Shown: in pieces, positions 27,281-35,763 of the stretch | Position numbering within the stretch: position 1 is the stretch's first letter | Layout: each line of letters opens with the position of its first letter | Source: an uncultured Duncaniella sp. | Lineage (GTDB): Bacteria > Bacteroidota > Bacteroidia > Bacteroidales > Muribaculaceae | NCBI GenBank assembly: GCA_910578515.1 | Contig: CAJTQR010000003.1 | Location: forward strand, 1-64,000 | Direction of reading: 5' to 3' | Length of the DNA: 64,000 nt | The notes under the pieces: model-generated | Told to the model about the DNA's origin: nothing | The model's input: only the letters and a program-made list of their open reading frames with translations | The model's database searches: none | Program-made: the position numbers and the translations under genes

Positions 27281-28372
27281 ATGACGACCCGAACAATACT
27301 ACATAATATCCTAACATCTGTAATTGCTTTCATTGCCATCGGTTGTACCGGCTCGGGAACCGTTGAGATTCCAGCCAATCATCCCGACATCTTGTATATG
27401 GGCAGAATACATTGGGGCGATTCACTCGCGCCTCAATTCACATATCCCGGCACCACAGCCATGCTTAATTTCGAGGGCTCTTCAATCAGCATGAAGGCAC
27501 GTCCCGGAAGCGGTCAGTTCATGGTAGAGGTTGACACCCGCGAGCCTTTTAAAATCAACTTCACCCCCACAGATTCACTAATTCTGCTTGCCGACTCTCT
27601 CGCCGACGGACCTCACTCTGTACGTGTCACTTACGCCATCGAAGGCTATGAACGTGCGCCTGAATTCCACGGATTCAACATAACCGATGGTAAAATTCTC
27701 CCTGCACCCGAACGTCCTGCGCTGAAAATTGAATTTATTGGTAATTCTATAACCTGCGGTTACGGCACTGAGGAGACTGACCCGGAAAAAGGTTTCTCAT
27801 ACGACACCGAAAACCATACCCTTACCTATGCCTACCGCACCGCCCGAGCTCTAAATGCCGACTTTAATGTAGTGGCACGCTCAGGTATAGGTATCTACCG
27901 TAACTACAACGGTCCTAAAGAGGGTGATAAGGAGACAATGATGGATGAATATGAGAATACCCTGCTGTATCAACCCGAGCACAAATGGGATTTCTCCAAA
28001 TTCCAACCCGATATAGTGTGTATCAATCTCGGTACCAACGACACCTCTAACGACAATTACGATATCACGCTCTTTGAGGCGAAGTACCGTACATTTCTCC
28101 AACGTCTGCGCACACTTTATCCTTCGGCTAAAATAGTGCTGCTGACCGGTTCGATGATGAACGGAAAGCCCCTCGACGATGTCAAAGGTGCACTCGACCG
28201 CCTCGCTGCCGACGATGAAAATATTTACCGCTTTGACATGTCTCCGCAAACTGGTGAACTTGGATATGGCGCCAATTACCATCCTTCACGCCGACAGGCC
28301 CAGCTGATGGGTGCACAACTAATTGAATATCTCAAGGGACTAATCGCAGAGGGCACAGATACTCCGCAATAG
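27281..28372 (+). CDS. CE2-family acetyl-xylan esterase (lipoprotein)
   Basis: A two-domain SGNH esterase of carbohydrate esterase family 2: an N-terminal jelly-roll (about 30-140) and a C-terminal SGNH domain with nucleophile Ser156 in EFIGNSITCG, oxyanion-hole GTNDTS, and the His in NYHPSRRQA. CE2 enzymes deacetylate xylo-oligosaccharides with preference for the 6-position or transfer position. A lipobox-like AIGC (Cys22) suggests membrane anchoring. It has its own promoter at 27143-27174, unlike the other enzymes, so it may be expressed separately. Confidence 0.88.
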   Translation: MTTRTILHNILTSVIAFIAIGCTGSGTVEIPANHPDILYMGRIHWGDSLAPQFTYPGTTAMLNFEGSSISMKARPGSGQFMVEVDTREPFKINFTPTDSLILLADSLADGPHSVRVTYAIEGYERAPEFHGFNITDGKILPAPERPALKIEFIGNSITCGYGTEETDPEKGFSYDTENHTLTYAYRTARALNADFNVVARSGIGIYRNYNGPKEGDKETMMDEYENTLLYQPEHKWDFSKFQPDIVCINLGTNDTSNDNYDITLFEAKYRTFLQRLRTLYPSAKIVLLTGSMMNGKPLDDVKGALDRLAADDENIYRFDMSPQTGELGYGANYHPSRRQAQLMGAQLIEYLKGLIAEGTDTPQ

Positions 28373-28395
28373 GTTACTTAACAGATTTATTATCC

Positions 28396-28421
28396 GGAGG
28401 TCTCCTACCCAACAGACCTCC
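28396..28421 (+). other. 8-bp hairpin before metH
   Basis: GGAGGTCT at 28396-28403 pairs with AGACCTCC at 28414-28421 across a 10-base loop, 16 bases before the metH start codon. There is no U-run, so it is a weak terminator candidate; it could shape the metH leader. It is too small to be a cobalamin or SAM riboswitch. Confidence 0.45.
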
Positions 28422-28437
28422 AAACATCAAAATCATT

Positions 28438-31400
28438 TTGGAAGATTTTCAGAAACTCCTAAGGGAGCGCATACTTGTACTTGACGGTGCCATGGGCACT
28501 ATGATTCAGGGATATAAACTCACTGAAGCCGATTTTCGCGGCGAGCGTTTTGCCTCATGGCACTGCGACCTACGCGGCAACAATGACCTGCTTAACGTCA
28601 CACGTCCGGATGTGATAGCTGAAATATGCCAGAGCTATATAGATGCAGGAGCCGACATTGTATCCACCAACACGTTCAATGCCAATGCCGTGTCGATGGC
28701 CGACTACGATATGCAGTCGATGGTCCGCGAAATCAATCATGCCGGAGCCTCTCTCATGCGTCGTGTAGCAGACTCCGCAATGCAACTCACCCCGGGGAGA
28801 AAGATATGGGTGGCCGGTTCGATGGGACCTACCAACAAGACAGCGTCCATGAGTCCCGATGTGAGCAATCCCGGTCTCCGCGCCGTTACCTACGATAACC
28901 TTTTCGACGCCTATCTCGAACAAGTTACAGCTCTGATTGAAGGTGGTGTTGACCTGCTGCTGTTCGAGACAATCTTTGACTCTCTCAATCTCAAGGCTGC
29001 TCTTGACGCCGCACGTGAAGCCATGGAGCGTCTCGGCACTAACCGCCCGGTAATGCTTTCGCTAACTCTATCAGGTCAAGGAGGTCGCACATTCTCCGGA
29101 CAGACACTACAAGCGTTCCTCGCCTCGGTCGAACATACCTCTATTGCCACCATAGGTCTCAACTGTTCATTCGGAGCTTCGGAAATGAAGCGATTCCTCG
29201 CTGAGCTTGCCTCAATAGCGCCTTATCCTATCTCAGCCCATCCCAATGCAGGTCTTCCAAATGCCATGGGAGCCTACGATGAAACACCTGAGAAAATGGC
29301 ATCGCTTGTGTCGCAATTCGTGGATGAAGGTCTTGTAAACATAATCGGAGGGTGCTGTGGGACCACCCCGGCACATATAGCCAAATACCCCGACATAGTG
29401 CGTGGCAAAAAGCCTCACCAACCTCATGACCCCCACACCGGTCTATGGCTGTCGGGACTTGAACTGCTCGAGGTGAAGCCACAGAACAATTTCGTGAACG
29501 TAGGGGAACGTTGCAACGTGGCAGGCTCCCGCAAATTTCTCCGCCTCATCAAAGAGGGCAACCATGAGGAAGCCCTTTCGATTGCCCGCAAGCAGGTGGA
29601 GGATGGCGCCCAAATCATAGATATCAACATGGATGACGGAATGCTCGACGCTGCTAAAGAGGTCACCACATTCCTAAATCTCATAGCTGCCGAGCCCGAC
29701 ATAGCTCGTGTGCCGGTGATGATTGACTCTTCTAAATGGGAGGTAATCGAAGCCGGACTTAAATGTGTACAAGGCAAATCGGTAGTCAATTCCATCTCCC
29801 TCAAGGAAGGTGAAGAAAAATTCCTGATGCACGCACGGCGCATACGTCAACTGGGTGCAGCTGTGGTAGTGATGGCATTTGACGAAACCGGTCAAGCTGA
29901 CACTTTCGAGCGGAAAATCGAAGTGTGCTCACGTGCGTACCGTCTGCTTACCGAAGCAGCAGGCTTCGACCCTGAAAATATAATCTTCGACCCCAATATC
30001 CTCGCTATTGCTACCGGCATAGAGGAACACAACCGCTACGGACTCGACTTTATCCGCGCCGTAGAGTGGATTAAAACCAATCTACCCGGTGCAAAGGTGA
30101 GCGGTGGCGTGAGCAACCTTTCATTCTCATTCCGTGGCAACAATTACCTCCGTGAGGCAATGCATGCAGTATTCCTTTACCATGCCATAGCCAAAGGGAT
30201 GGATATGGGAATTGTGAATCCTTCCACATCCGTAACCTACGAAGATATCGAACCGGGATTGCGCACATTGCTGGAGGACGTGGTTCTCTACCGCCGCCCT
30301 GATGCCGCCGACGACCTGATTGCATACGCCCAGACAGAAGCTGAGAAAAAAAGCACTGGTGCCGCTCCCGAAAACTCTTCCAAAGAATCGGTTGCCGACC
30401 AATGGCGTAAGCTCCCGGTGGACGAACGCCTCTCACATGCACTTATAAAAGGGATTTCCGACCATCTCGAAGAAGACCTTGCGCAAGCTCTCACCATATA
30501 TCCCAATCCGGTAGATATAATTGATGGACCGCTGATGGAGGGCATGAACCGTGTGGGTCAACTGTTCGGTGAAGGAAAAATGTTCCTCCCGCAAGTAGTC
30601 AAGACCGCCCGCACCATGAAGAAAGCTGTCACCATCCTCCAACCCGCCATTGAGGAACGCCGCGCCGAGTCCTCAGCAGGAAAAGCCGGAAAGGTTCTCT
30701 TCGCGACTGTAAAGGGCGATGTGCATGACATCGGAAAGAATATAGTATCCATAGTGCTCGCCTGCAACAATTACGAAGTGATTGACCTCGGAGTAATGGT
30801 GCCTGCAGAAGTGATTGTGAACACCGCGCTACGCGAGAAACCTGACTTGGTATGTCTCTCCGGACTCATCACCCCATCGCTTGAGGAGATGGTACATGTC
30901 ACCGAGGAGATGCAGAAAGCCGGGCTAACCATCCCTATAATGGTGGGAGGTGCCACAACCTCACGCATCCACACAGCGCTCAAGATAGCTCCTCACTATT
31001 CCCACCCTGTGATTCATGTGCGCGACGCATCGCAAAATCCGCTTATTGCGGCTCAGCTGCTCAATCCATTAACCCGCGATGAATATATCACCAACCTAAA
31101 CCGCGAATACGCCACTCTCCGGGACAGAGAGATGGCTAAGAACATTCCGTTGGTATCGCTGGAGGAAGCGAGAAGCAAACGGGTTGCGCTCGATTTCAGC
31201 AGCTACAATCCCGTAGTTCCCTCATTTATAGGAAGAAGAATATTTAATCTACCGCTCCATGAAGTGGTACCGTATATCAATTGGCGTCAATTCTTCACCG
31301 CATGGAAAATGCCGGCAGAGTTCGCCTCATTGTCACATCTGCATGACTGTCCATCGTGCCGCAAGGAATGGCTGACCAAACATCCTCACGGAGAAAGCGG

Positions 31401-32109
31401 ACTTGAACTCTATTCGGACGCATTGAAAACCCTCGCCTCACTTGCCGAGGAAGAGAAAAAAGGCGCCAGACTCATACGAGCCATTCTCTCTTTTACCCCC
31501 GTCACAGCTGAAGGTGATGACCTGCATATTGCCGACACCATAATACCCACTCTGCGCCAGCAATCAAAACGGGAGGATGATACCTATAAGTCACTTGTGG
31601 ACTATATTTCACCCGCAGGAGACTATATTGGCGCTTTCGCTATCTCGGTAGATGCAACAGAGCGCATCGGTCAGCTCGATAAGGAGGGTGACTCTTACAA
31701 ATCACTATTGCTTCAGACCCTCACCCATCGCCTCGCCGAAGCGGCGTCAGAGTATTTCCATCATAAGGTGCGCAAGTCGCTATGGGGTTACGCCCCCGAT
31801 GAGAATCTGAGCCTTGAGGAGATGTATGCCGCCAAGTATACCGGTATACGTCCGGCGGTTGGCTATCCATCGCTGCCTGACCAGAAACTCAATCATCTGC
31901 TCGACAGACTTCTTCAGATGAATGAAATAGGCATCACTCTCACCGAGAATGGCGCCATGCATCCATCATCTACCATAAGCGGACTCTATTTCTCTCATCC
32001 TTCCAGCTGCTATTTCATGATTGGAGATATTGGCGAGGACCAGATAGCCGACTATGGCAAGCGACGCGGACTCTCTCCCGACGAGGTCCACACTATCCTC
32101 AACAAATAA
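28438..32109 (+). CDS. metH: Cobalamin-dependent methionine synthase MetH
   Basis: Transfers methyl from methyltetrahydrofolate through cobalamin to homocysteine. All four modules are present in 1223 residues: homocysteine/zinc domain (from ILVLDGAMGTMIQ; zinc cysteines in GLNCSFG and GGCCGTT), pterin-binding domain (NFVNVGERCNVAGSRKF, about 350-620), B12 domain with His763 in DVHDIGKN, and a C-terminal reactivation domain (SHPSSCYFMIGDI). The conserved ILVLDGAMGT begins at residue 12 and no ATG lies before it in frame, so translation probably starts at the UUG codon at 28438. It sits just past the xylan locus and is not part of it. Confidence 0.95.
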   Translation: MEDFQKLLRERILVLDGAMGTMIQGYKLTEADFRGERFASWHCDLRGNNDLLNVTRPDVIAEICQSYIDAGADIVSTNTFNANAVSMADYDMQSMVREINHAGASLMRRVADSAMQLTPGRKIWVAGSMGPTNKTASMSPDVSNPGLRAVTYDNLFDAYLEQVTALIEGGVDLLLFETIFDSLNLKAALDAAREAMERLGTNRPVMLSLTLSGQGGRTFSGQTLQAFLASVEHTSIATIGLNCSFGASEMKRFLAELASIAPYPISAHPNAGLPNAMGAYDETPEKMASLVSQFVDEGLVNIIGGCCGTTPAHIAKYPDIVRGKKPHQPHDPHTGLWLSGLELLEVKPQNNFVNVGERCNVAGSRKFLRLIKEGNHEEALSIARKQVEDGAQIIDINMDDGMLDAAKEVTTFLNLIAAEPDIARVPVMIDSSKWEVIEAGLKCVQGKSVVNSISLKEGEEKFLMHARRIRQLGAAVVVMAFDETGQADTFERKIEVCSRAYRLLTEAAGFDPENIIFDPNILAIATGIEEHNRYGLDFIRAVEWIKTNLPGAKVSGGVSNLSFSFRGNNYLREAMHAVFLYHAIAKGMDMGIVNPSTSVTYEDIEPGLRTLLEDVVLYRRPDAADDLIAYAQTEAEKKSTGAAPENSSKESVADQWRKLPVDERLSHALIKGISDHLEEDLAQALTIYPNPVDIIDGPLMEGMNRVGQLFGEGKMFLPQVVKTARTMKKAVTILQPAIEERRAESSAGKAGKVLFATVKGDVHDIGKNIVSIVLACNNYEVIDLGVMVPAEVIVNTALREKPDLVCLSGLITPSLEEMVHVTEEMQKAGLTIPIMVGGATTSRIHTALKIAPHYSHPVIHVRDASQNPLIAAQLLNPLTRDEYITNLNREYATLRDREMAKNIPLVSLEEARSKRVALDFSSYNPVVPSFIGRRIFNLPLHEVVPYINWRQFFTAWKMPAEFASLSHLHDCPSCRKEWLTKHPHGESGLELYSDALKTLASLAEEEKKGARLIRAILSFTPVTAEGDDLHIADTIIPTLRQQSKREDDTYKSLVDYISPAGDYIGAFAISVDATERIGQLDKEGDSYKSLLLQTLTHRLAEAASEYFHHKVRKSLWGYAPDENLSLEEMYAAKYTGIRPAVGYPSLPDQKLNHLLDRLLQMNEIGITLTENGAMHPSSTISGLYFSHPSSCYFMIGDIGEDQIADYGKRRGLSPDEVHTILNK

Positions 32110-32138
32110 GTGCGTGGCAGACTCCGGAAGTCACGCAC
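32110..32138 (+). terminator. Probable terminator after metH
   Basis: A stem GTGCGT/ACGCAC (32110-32115 with 32133-32138) extended inside by GACT/AGTC, starting immediately after the metH stop codon. Only a short T-stretch follows, so the strength is uncertain. Confidence 0.4.
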
Positions 32139-32197
32139 TCCTTTGCGACACTGCATCTCAAGAATAAAATCATTATCTATAAAACATCTCTACCTCT

Positions 32198-33826
32198 ATG
32201 TTAGTCAAAACTTACGGAGCCTCAGTCCAAGGTATCGACGCTATTGTAGTCACCATAGAAGTTGTAGCCGACACAGGTCTATCATTTGCCCTCGTAGGCA
32301 TGGCTGATACCGCAGTCAAAGAGAGTCACCAACGTGTGCTCTCCGCCATGCTCCAATGTGGCTTCCGCTGGCCACGGCGACGTGTGGTAATCAACCTCTC
32401 GCCTGCCGATGTCCGCAAGGAGGGTGCAGCCTACGACCTTCCAATCGCCGTAGGCATCCTTGCCGCCGCCGAGCAGATTGAGAGTAGGCTCCCGTTGGAT
32501 TCTTACATGATAATGGGCGAGCTGTCGCTCGACGGTTCTGTGCTCCCAATCCGTGGCGCTCTACCTATGGCTATAAAAGCGAGAGAATTGGGATTCAAGG
32601 GTATGATAGTGCCTCACGCCAATGTCTCGGAAGCCGCTGTGGTCAATAATCTCGATGTATATGGAGTGTCGCACCTTAAACAGGTGATTGATTTCATAAC
32701 CGGAAAGATTGAGCTGCAACCCATGGTAGTCAACACACGGGAGGAATTTGCCCGCGCCTCTGGAATATTTGACTGTGACTTCTCGGAAGTGAAAGGACAG
32801 GAGACGGTTAAACGCGCCTTTGAAGTAGCGTGTGCAGGTGGACATAACATACTTATGATTGGTCCTCCCGGCGCGGGAAAATCAATGATGGCAAAGCGTC
32901 TACCCACAATCCTCCCGCCGCTCACCCTTGCTGAAGCTCTCGAGACCACTAAAATACACTCGGTAGCGGGGAAACTGAAAAGCGGCTCACGGCTTATGAC
33001 CTCGCGTCCATATCGCGCTCCTCACCACACCATCTCACCAGTAGCCCTGGTGGGAGGAGGTGCAAACCCTGTTCCGGGAGAGATTTCCCTTGCCCACAAC
33101 GGAGTACTGTTTCTCGATGAATTTCCGGAATTTTCAAGACAAGTATTGGAGGTGATGCGTCAACCTCTGGAGGATAGGCATATCACCATATCCCGTGCCA
33201 AATACTCCATTGACTATCCTACCGGATTCATGCTTGTAGCAAGTATGAATCCATGTCCTTGCGGCTATTACAATCACCCCACAAAGGATTGCAGTTGCTC
33301 ACCCGGCGCCGTACAGAAGTATCTCAACCGCATCTCCGGTCCGCTGCTTGACCGCATAGACCTGCAAATTGAAATCTATCCCGTGCCATTCGAAGAACTC
33401 TCGTCAACCCGCGAGAGCGAGAAAAGCGAAGTAATGAAACAGAGAGTGATACGTGCCCGTGAGATTCAAGCCTTGCGCTTCAGCGGAGAAAAACATATTC
33501 ACTGCAACGCACAGATGAATTCACGACTTCTATCCGTCTATGCCGAGATTGACAAAGAAGGGCTCGACATGCTACGTGATGCCATGGAGCGCCTTGATAT
33601 GAGCGCACGAGCCTACAGCCGTATATTGAAAGTGGCACGTACAATTGCCGACCTTGAGAATAGTGAAAATCTGTCAGCCGCACAGCTCTCCTCCGACCAA
33701 CTCAACAGCCATCTCAGCAGAGCTGCCTCAGCCCCTATCCTTACCCATCATCTTCAGGAAGCCCTATCCTACCGTAATCTCGACCGCGGCAACTGGGGTC
33801 AAAGCATAAATAAACTCCCTTTCTGA
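32198..33826 (+). CDS. comM: YifB/ComM-family Mg-chelatase-like AAA+ ATPase
   Basis: A hexameric helicase-like ATPase; ComM in other bacteria drives branch migration during natural transformation. The N-terminal Lon-protease-like domain (residues 1-~185, with VVINLSPADVRKEG) leads to Walker A GPPGAGKS (222-229), the YRAPHHTIS motif, Walker B VLFLDEFPEF and the C-terminal Mg-chelatase part (SARAYSRILKVARTIADL). The 542 residues are slightly longer than usual. Start ATG 32198 gives the conserved MLVKTYGASVQGI beginning. The stop lies inside a 9-bp inverted repeat. Confidence 0.92.
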   Translation: MLVKTYGASVQGIDAIVVTIEVVADTGLSFALVGMADTAVKESHQRVLSAMLQCGFRWPRRRVVINLSPADVRKEGAAYDLPIAVGILAAAEQIESRLPLDSYMIMGELSLDGSVLPIRGALPMAIKARELGFKGMIVPHANVSEAAVVNNLDVYGVSHLKQVIDFITGKIELQPMVVNTREEFARASGIFDCDFSEVKGQETVKRAFEVACAGGHNILMIGPPGAGKSMMAKRLPTILPPLTLAEALETTKIHSVAGKLKSGSRLMTSRPYRAPHHTISPVALVGGGANPVPGEISLAHNGVLFLDEFPEFSRQVLEVMRQPLEDRHITISRAKYSIDYPTGFMLVASMNPCPCGYYNHPTKDCSCSPGAVQKYLNRISGPLLDRIDLQIEIYPVPFEELSSTRESEKSEVMKQRVIRAREIQALRFSGEKHIHCNAQMNSRLLSVYAEIDKEGLDMLRDAMERLDMSARAYSRILKVARTIADLENSENLSAAQLSSDQLNSHLSRAASAPILTHHLQEALSYRNLDRGNWGQSINKLPF

Positions 33827-33847
33827 GCATTGTGCCCGGAAAGGGAG
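33815..33847. terminator. Convergent terminator between comM and the small membrane protein gene
   Basis: CTCCCTTTC at 33815-33823 pairs with GAAAGGGAG at 33839-33847, overlapping the comM stop codon. The T-rich side is on the minus strand, so it may serve mainly the left-facing genes. Confidence 0.42.
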
Positions 33848-33867
33848 ATATAGGTTATCATTACAAG

Positions 33868-34272
33868 TCATGATTTCTGCCTCCTAAGCGCAAAACGGCG
33901 CCTCAGCAAATAATCGAGCCAGAGGAGAATAGCGGCGGCGATAACCACCACAAATATGAATCCATAAGATGACGATTGCGCTGCTTGAACCTGAGTGGGT
34001 GCAGCTGTAACCATGTGTATCGACCCGTCAATCCCAAGCAAGTAATCATGCAACATCCCGGTCAGAATATCACCGCAGTAGCACACCAATGTGCCGGTAG
34101 TTACAGCCACCGCAGCAAAATAACCTAAGATACTCCACACCAGATTGCGACGGTTACGCCTACGCTCCATAGCTACAATCCCGCACATGACACGGGATGA
34201 AAAATCGGGCGACAGTCTCTGGCTTCTGCCACGCGCATTGATTGCATTATAAAGAGGAGATTTCTTATACAT
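33868..34272 (-). CDS. Small membrane protein encoded after the ECF sigma factor
   Basis: A hypothetical protein of about 134 residues. The first 45 residues are basic and cytoplasmic-looking (SPDFSSRVMCGIVAMERRRNRRN), then two hydrophobic segments (about 46-72 and 100-122) and a very basic tail (LRRRFALRRQKS). It overlaps the end of the sigma gene by 8 bp (26 bp if the ATG at 34290 is used), so the two are translationally coupled. A membrane protein coupled to an ECF sigma gene is often an anti-sigma factor, but I see no zinc motif or known anti-sigma fold here; the role is a guess. Confidence 0.6.
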   Translation of the reverse strand: MYKKSPLYNAINARGRSQRLSPDFSSRVMCGIVAMERRRNRRNLVWSILGYFAAVAVTTGTLVCYCGDILTGMLHDYLLGIDGSIHMVTAAPTQVQAAQSSSYGFIFVVVIAAAILLWLDYLLRRRFALRRQKS

Positions 34273-34819
34273 ATTTCCGGGATATTTCATTTATCAAAAC
34301 ATATAACTTCTTACGCGTACGCATCAGACGTACCTTAACTGCCGAATCGCCCAACCCCATCATCTCAGCCACCTCTTTCAGCGGTATTTCTTCAAAATAA
34401 TGGAATGTTATGAGCGCGCGTTCCTCTACCGTGAGCCTGTCAATAGCCTCAGGGAGTGCCGCCAGGCGCGGGCTATCGGAATCGAGCAGACTGTCGACCT
34501 GCGCATCCGACACATCGCGTAAAGATGCATCATCGAGCACAGTTTCTATCACTTTCCCACGGCGTGCGCGTGCCACTGCCTCATTGTAGGCTATTCGGTA
34601 AAGCCATGTGGAAAATGAACTGCGCCCGTCAAACTTGTCAAGATTTCTGAACGCTTTCAGAAACACATCCTGCGTCACCTCCTCAGCATCCTCAGTGGAA
34701 TCGACTATCCGCACCACCAAAGTGAACACCAACTGAGAATACCTATCCATAAGTATACGGAATCTTCCGGTATCACCGCTGAGCACCTGACGAATTATAT
34801 GTATATCCTGACTGTTCAC
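34265..34819 (-). CDS. ECF-type RNA polymerase sigma factor
   Basis: An extracytoplasmic-function sigma-70 of 184 residues. Region 2 is clear (EDAEEVTQDVFLKAFRNLDKFDG then FSTWLYRIAYNEA), as is region 4 with its helix-turn-helix (EIPLKEVAEMMGLGDSAVKVRLMRTRKKL). Translation starts at GTG 34819; an in-frame TAG at 34823-34825 rules out a longer form. The -10 box of the predicted promoter ends at 34826, so the message would begin at or next to the GTG and be nearly leaderless. Its promoter is a close copy of the one facing the opposite way, which predicts that the factor activates both itself and the divergent gene. Confidence 0.93.
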   Translation of the reverse strand: MNSQDIHIIRQVLSGDTGRFRILMDRYSQLVFTLVVRIVDSTEDAEEVTQDVFLKAFRNLDKFDGRSSFSTWLYRIAYNEAVARARRGKVIETVLDDASLRDVSDAQVDSLLDSDSPRLAALPEAIDRLTVEERALITFHYFEEIPLKEVAEMMGLGDSAVKVRLMRTRKKLYVLINEISRKYV

Positions 34820-34825
34820 ATTCTA

Positions 34826-34856
34826 TTAGATGTAACGTCTTTAGGAAAGGTTACAT
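34826..34856 (-). promoter_or_regulatory. ECF-type promoter of the sigma factor gene
   Basis: Read on the minus strand: -35 box ATGTAACCTTTC (34856-34845), 14 bp, -10 box TCTAA (34830-34826). The layout resembles sigma-E promoters (GGAACTT, 15-16 bp, nTCTAA). The same two boxes with the same gap occur facing the other way at 34887-34917. Confidence 0.7.
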
Positions 34857-34886
34857 TATGCGGTAAAAAAAATTTTTTGAAAAATT

Positions 34887-34917
34887 ATGTAACCTTTCAT
34901 GGCAATCTGTCGTCTAA
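34887..34917 (+). promoter_or_regulatory. ECF-type promoter of the divergent small membrane protein gene
   Basis: -35 box ATGTAACCTTTC (34887-34898), 14 bp, -10 box TCTAA (34913-34917). The -35 box is the exact complement of the one at 34845-34856, so the pair also forms a 12-bp inverted repeat around a 30-bp AT-rich centre. The predicted leader is about 36 nt and contains the repeat AAACTAAAC. Confidence 0.7.
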
Positions 34918-34959
34918 CGAGACAAACAAACTAAACAAACTAAACAAATCTTTAAAATT

Positions 34960-35361
34960 ATGGACTTAACTCCTATTTTTATCACAGGCATCGTATTCAT
35001 AACAGTCTACCGTATATTTGAACTGTTTGTGCGCCGCCGCGAACGTCTCGCCATCATAGACAAAATCGGACAAGACAATGGTTCTCTCCATGCAAATCTT
35101 GACCTCAACAAGATTCTCTATCCTACTTCGGTATCCGACAGTCGTTACACTTCTCTGAAGTGGGGATGCCTCGCATTAGGTCTTGGCGCAGGTCTGTTCT
35201 GCTATGTGCTCATTGCCATCAATCAGCCATCCATCCTCAATTCCTGGAGTATGAAATCAACTCTAAGCGGCTCGCTCACACTCCTTGGTGGCGGACTGGG
35301 CTTAATAATCGCTTTCATTGTTGAAACCCTCCTTAATAAATCAAACCGCAACGAAGAGTAA
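34960..35361 (+). CDS. Small membrane protein (DUF6249-like), predicted sigma target
   Basis: A 133-residue protein with an N-terminal hydrophobic segment (about 4-20), a basic cytoplasmic stretch (VRRRERLAIIDKIG), and two more hydrophobic segments (about 68-90 and 103-123). It resembles the DUF6249 small membrane proteins that sit beside ECF sigma genes in Bacteroidetes; that identification is from memory of the family and not certain. It is divergent from the sigma gene and has a matching ECF promoter. It ends before a strong bidirectional terminator. Confidence 0.7.
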   Translation: MDLTPIFITGIVFITVYRIFELFVRRRERLAIIDKIGQDNGSLHANLDLNKILYPTSVSDSRYTSLKWGCLALGLGAGLFCYVLIAINQPSILNSWSMKSTLSGSLTLLGGGLGLIIAFIVETLLNKSNRNEE

Positions 35362-35462
35362 TCTTCAAGGGAGGATTGGGAGATATTTATATCAGATACC
35401 GCAGATGCCAATCGACCATGCAATGGCAGGATGCCAGTTTCCAAACAATTTCTAAATAAAAA

Positions 35463-35490
35463 AAGAGTCCTGAAAAATTTCAGGACTCTT
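35463..35490. terminator. Bidirectional terminator between a sigma-target gene and the tRNA-Asn pair
   Basis: AAGAGTCCTGAAA at 35463-35475 and its exact complement at 35478-35490, flanked by A-runs on one side and T-runs on the other, so it can stop transcription both ways. Confidence 0.85.
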
Positions 35491-35498
35491 TTTTTAGC

Positions 35499-35571
35499 GC
35501 TTCAGGATGGGCTTGAACCAACGACCCCCTGATTAACAGTCAGGTGCTCTAACCAACTGAGCTACTGAAGC
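35499..35571 (-). tRNA. tRNA-Asn (anticodon GTT), copy 1
   Basis: 73 nt on the minus strand. The acceptor stem is GCTTCAG with CTGAAGC, the anticodon stem CCTGA/TCAGG holds loop CTGTTAA with anticodon GTT, and the T loop is TTCAAGC. One T-stem pair is a T-T mismatch (GTTGG against CCATC). CCA is not encoded. The sequence is identical to the copy at 35628-35700. Confidence 0.93.
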
Positions 35572-35599
35572 ATGATGATTATAATAATTTTCCTCGCTT

Positions 35600-35615
35600 G
35601 GACTTCACGAAGTCC
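35600..35615. other. Small perfect hairpin between the two tRNA genes
   Basis: GGACTTC at 35600-35606, two-base loop, GAAGTCC at 35609-35615. It is in the spacer of a likely tRNA-tRNA transcript and may be an RNA processing site. Confidence 0.4.
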
Positions 35616-35627
35616 TCTTTGATTGGC

Positions 35628-35700
35628 GCTTCAGGATGGGCTTGAACCAACGACCCCCTGATTAACAGTCAGGTGCTCTAACCAACTGAGCTACTGAAGC
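35628..35700 (-). tRNA. tRNA-Asn (anticodon GTT), copy 2
   Basis: 73 nt on the minus strand with the same structure and the same T-stem mismatch as copy 1, 56 bp upstream in the direction of transcription. A promoter lies at 35764-35795, so both are probably made as one transcript ending at 35463-35490. Confidence 0.93.
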
Positions 35701-35763
35701 AGAATTGCGATGAAATAATCATCATCAAATACAAATAGCGAGAGTTTCTCGATTTTTGCGATG

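Noticed and set aside
28373..28437. Cobalamin riboswitch before metH
   Set aside because: The gap is only 65 bp and holds one small hairpin; cobalamin riboswitches need about 200 nt.
34921..34950. CRISPR-like repeat (AAACTAAAC units)
   Set aside because: Only about three short AT-rich units with no spacers; a simple leader repeat.
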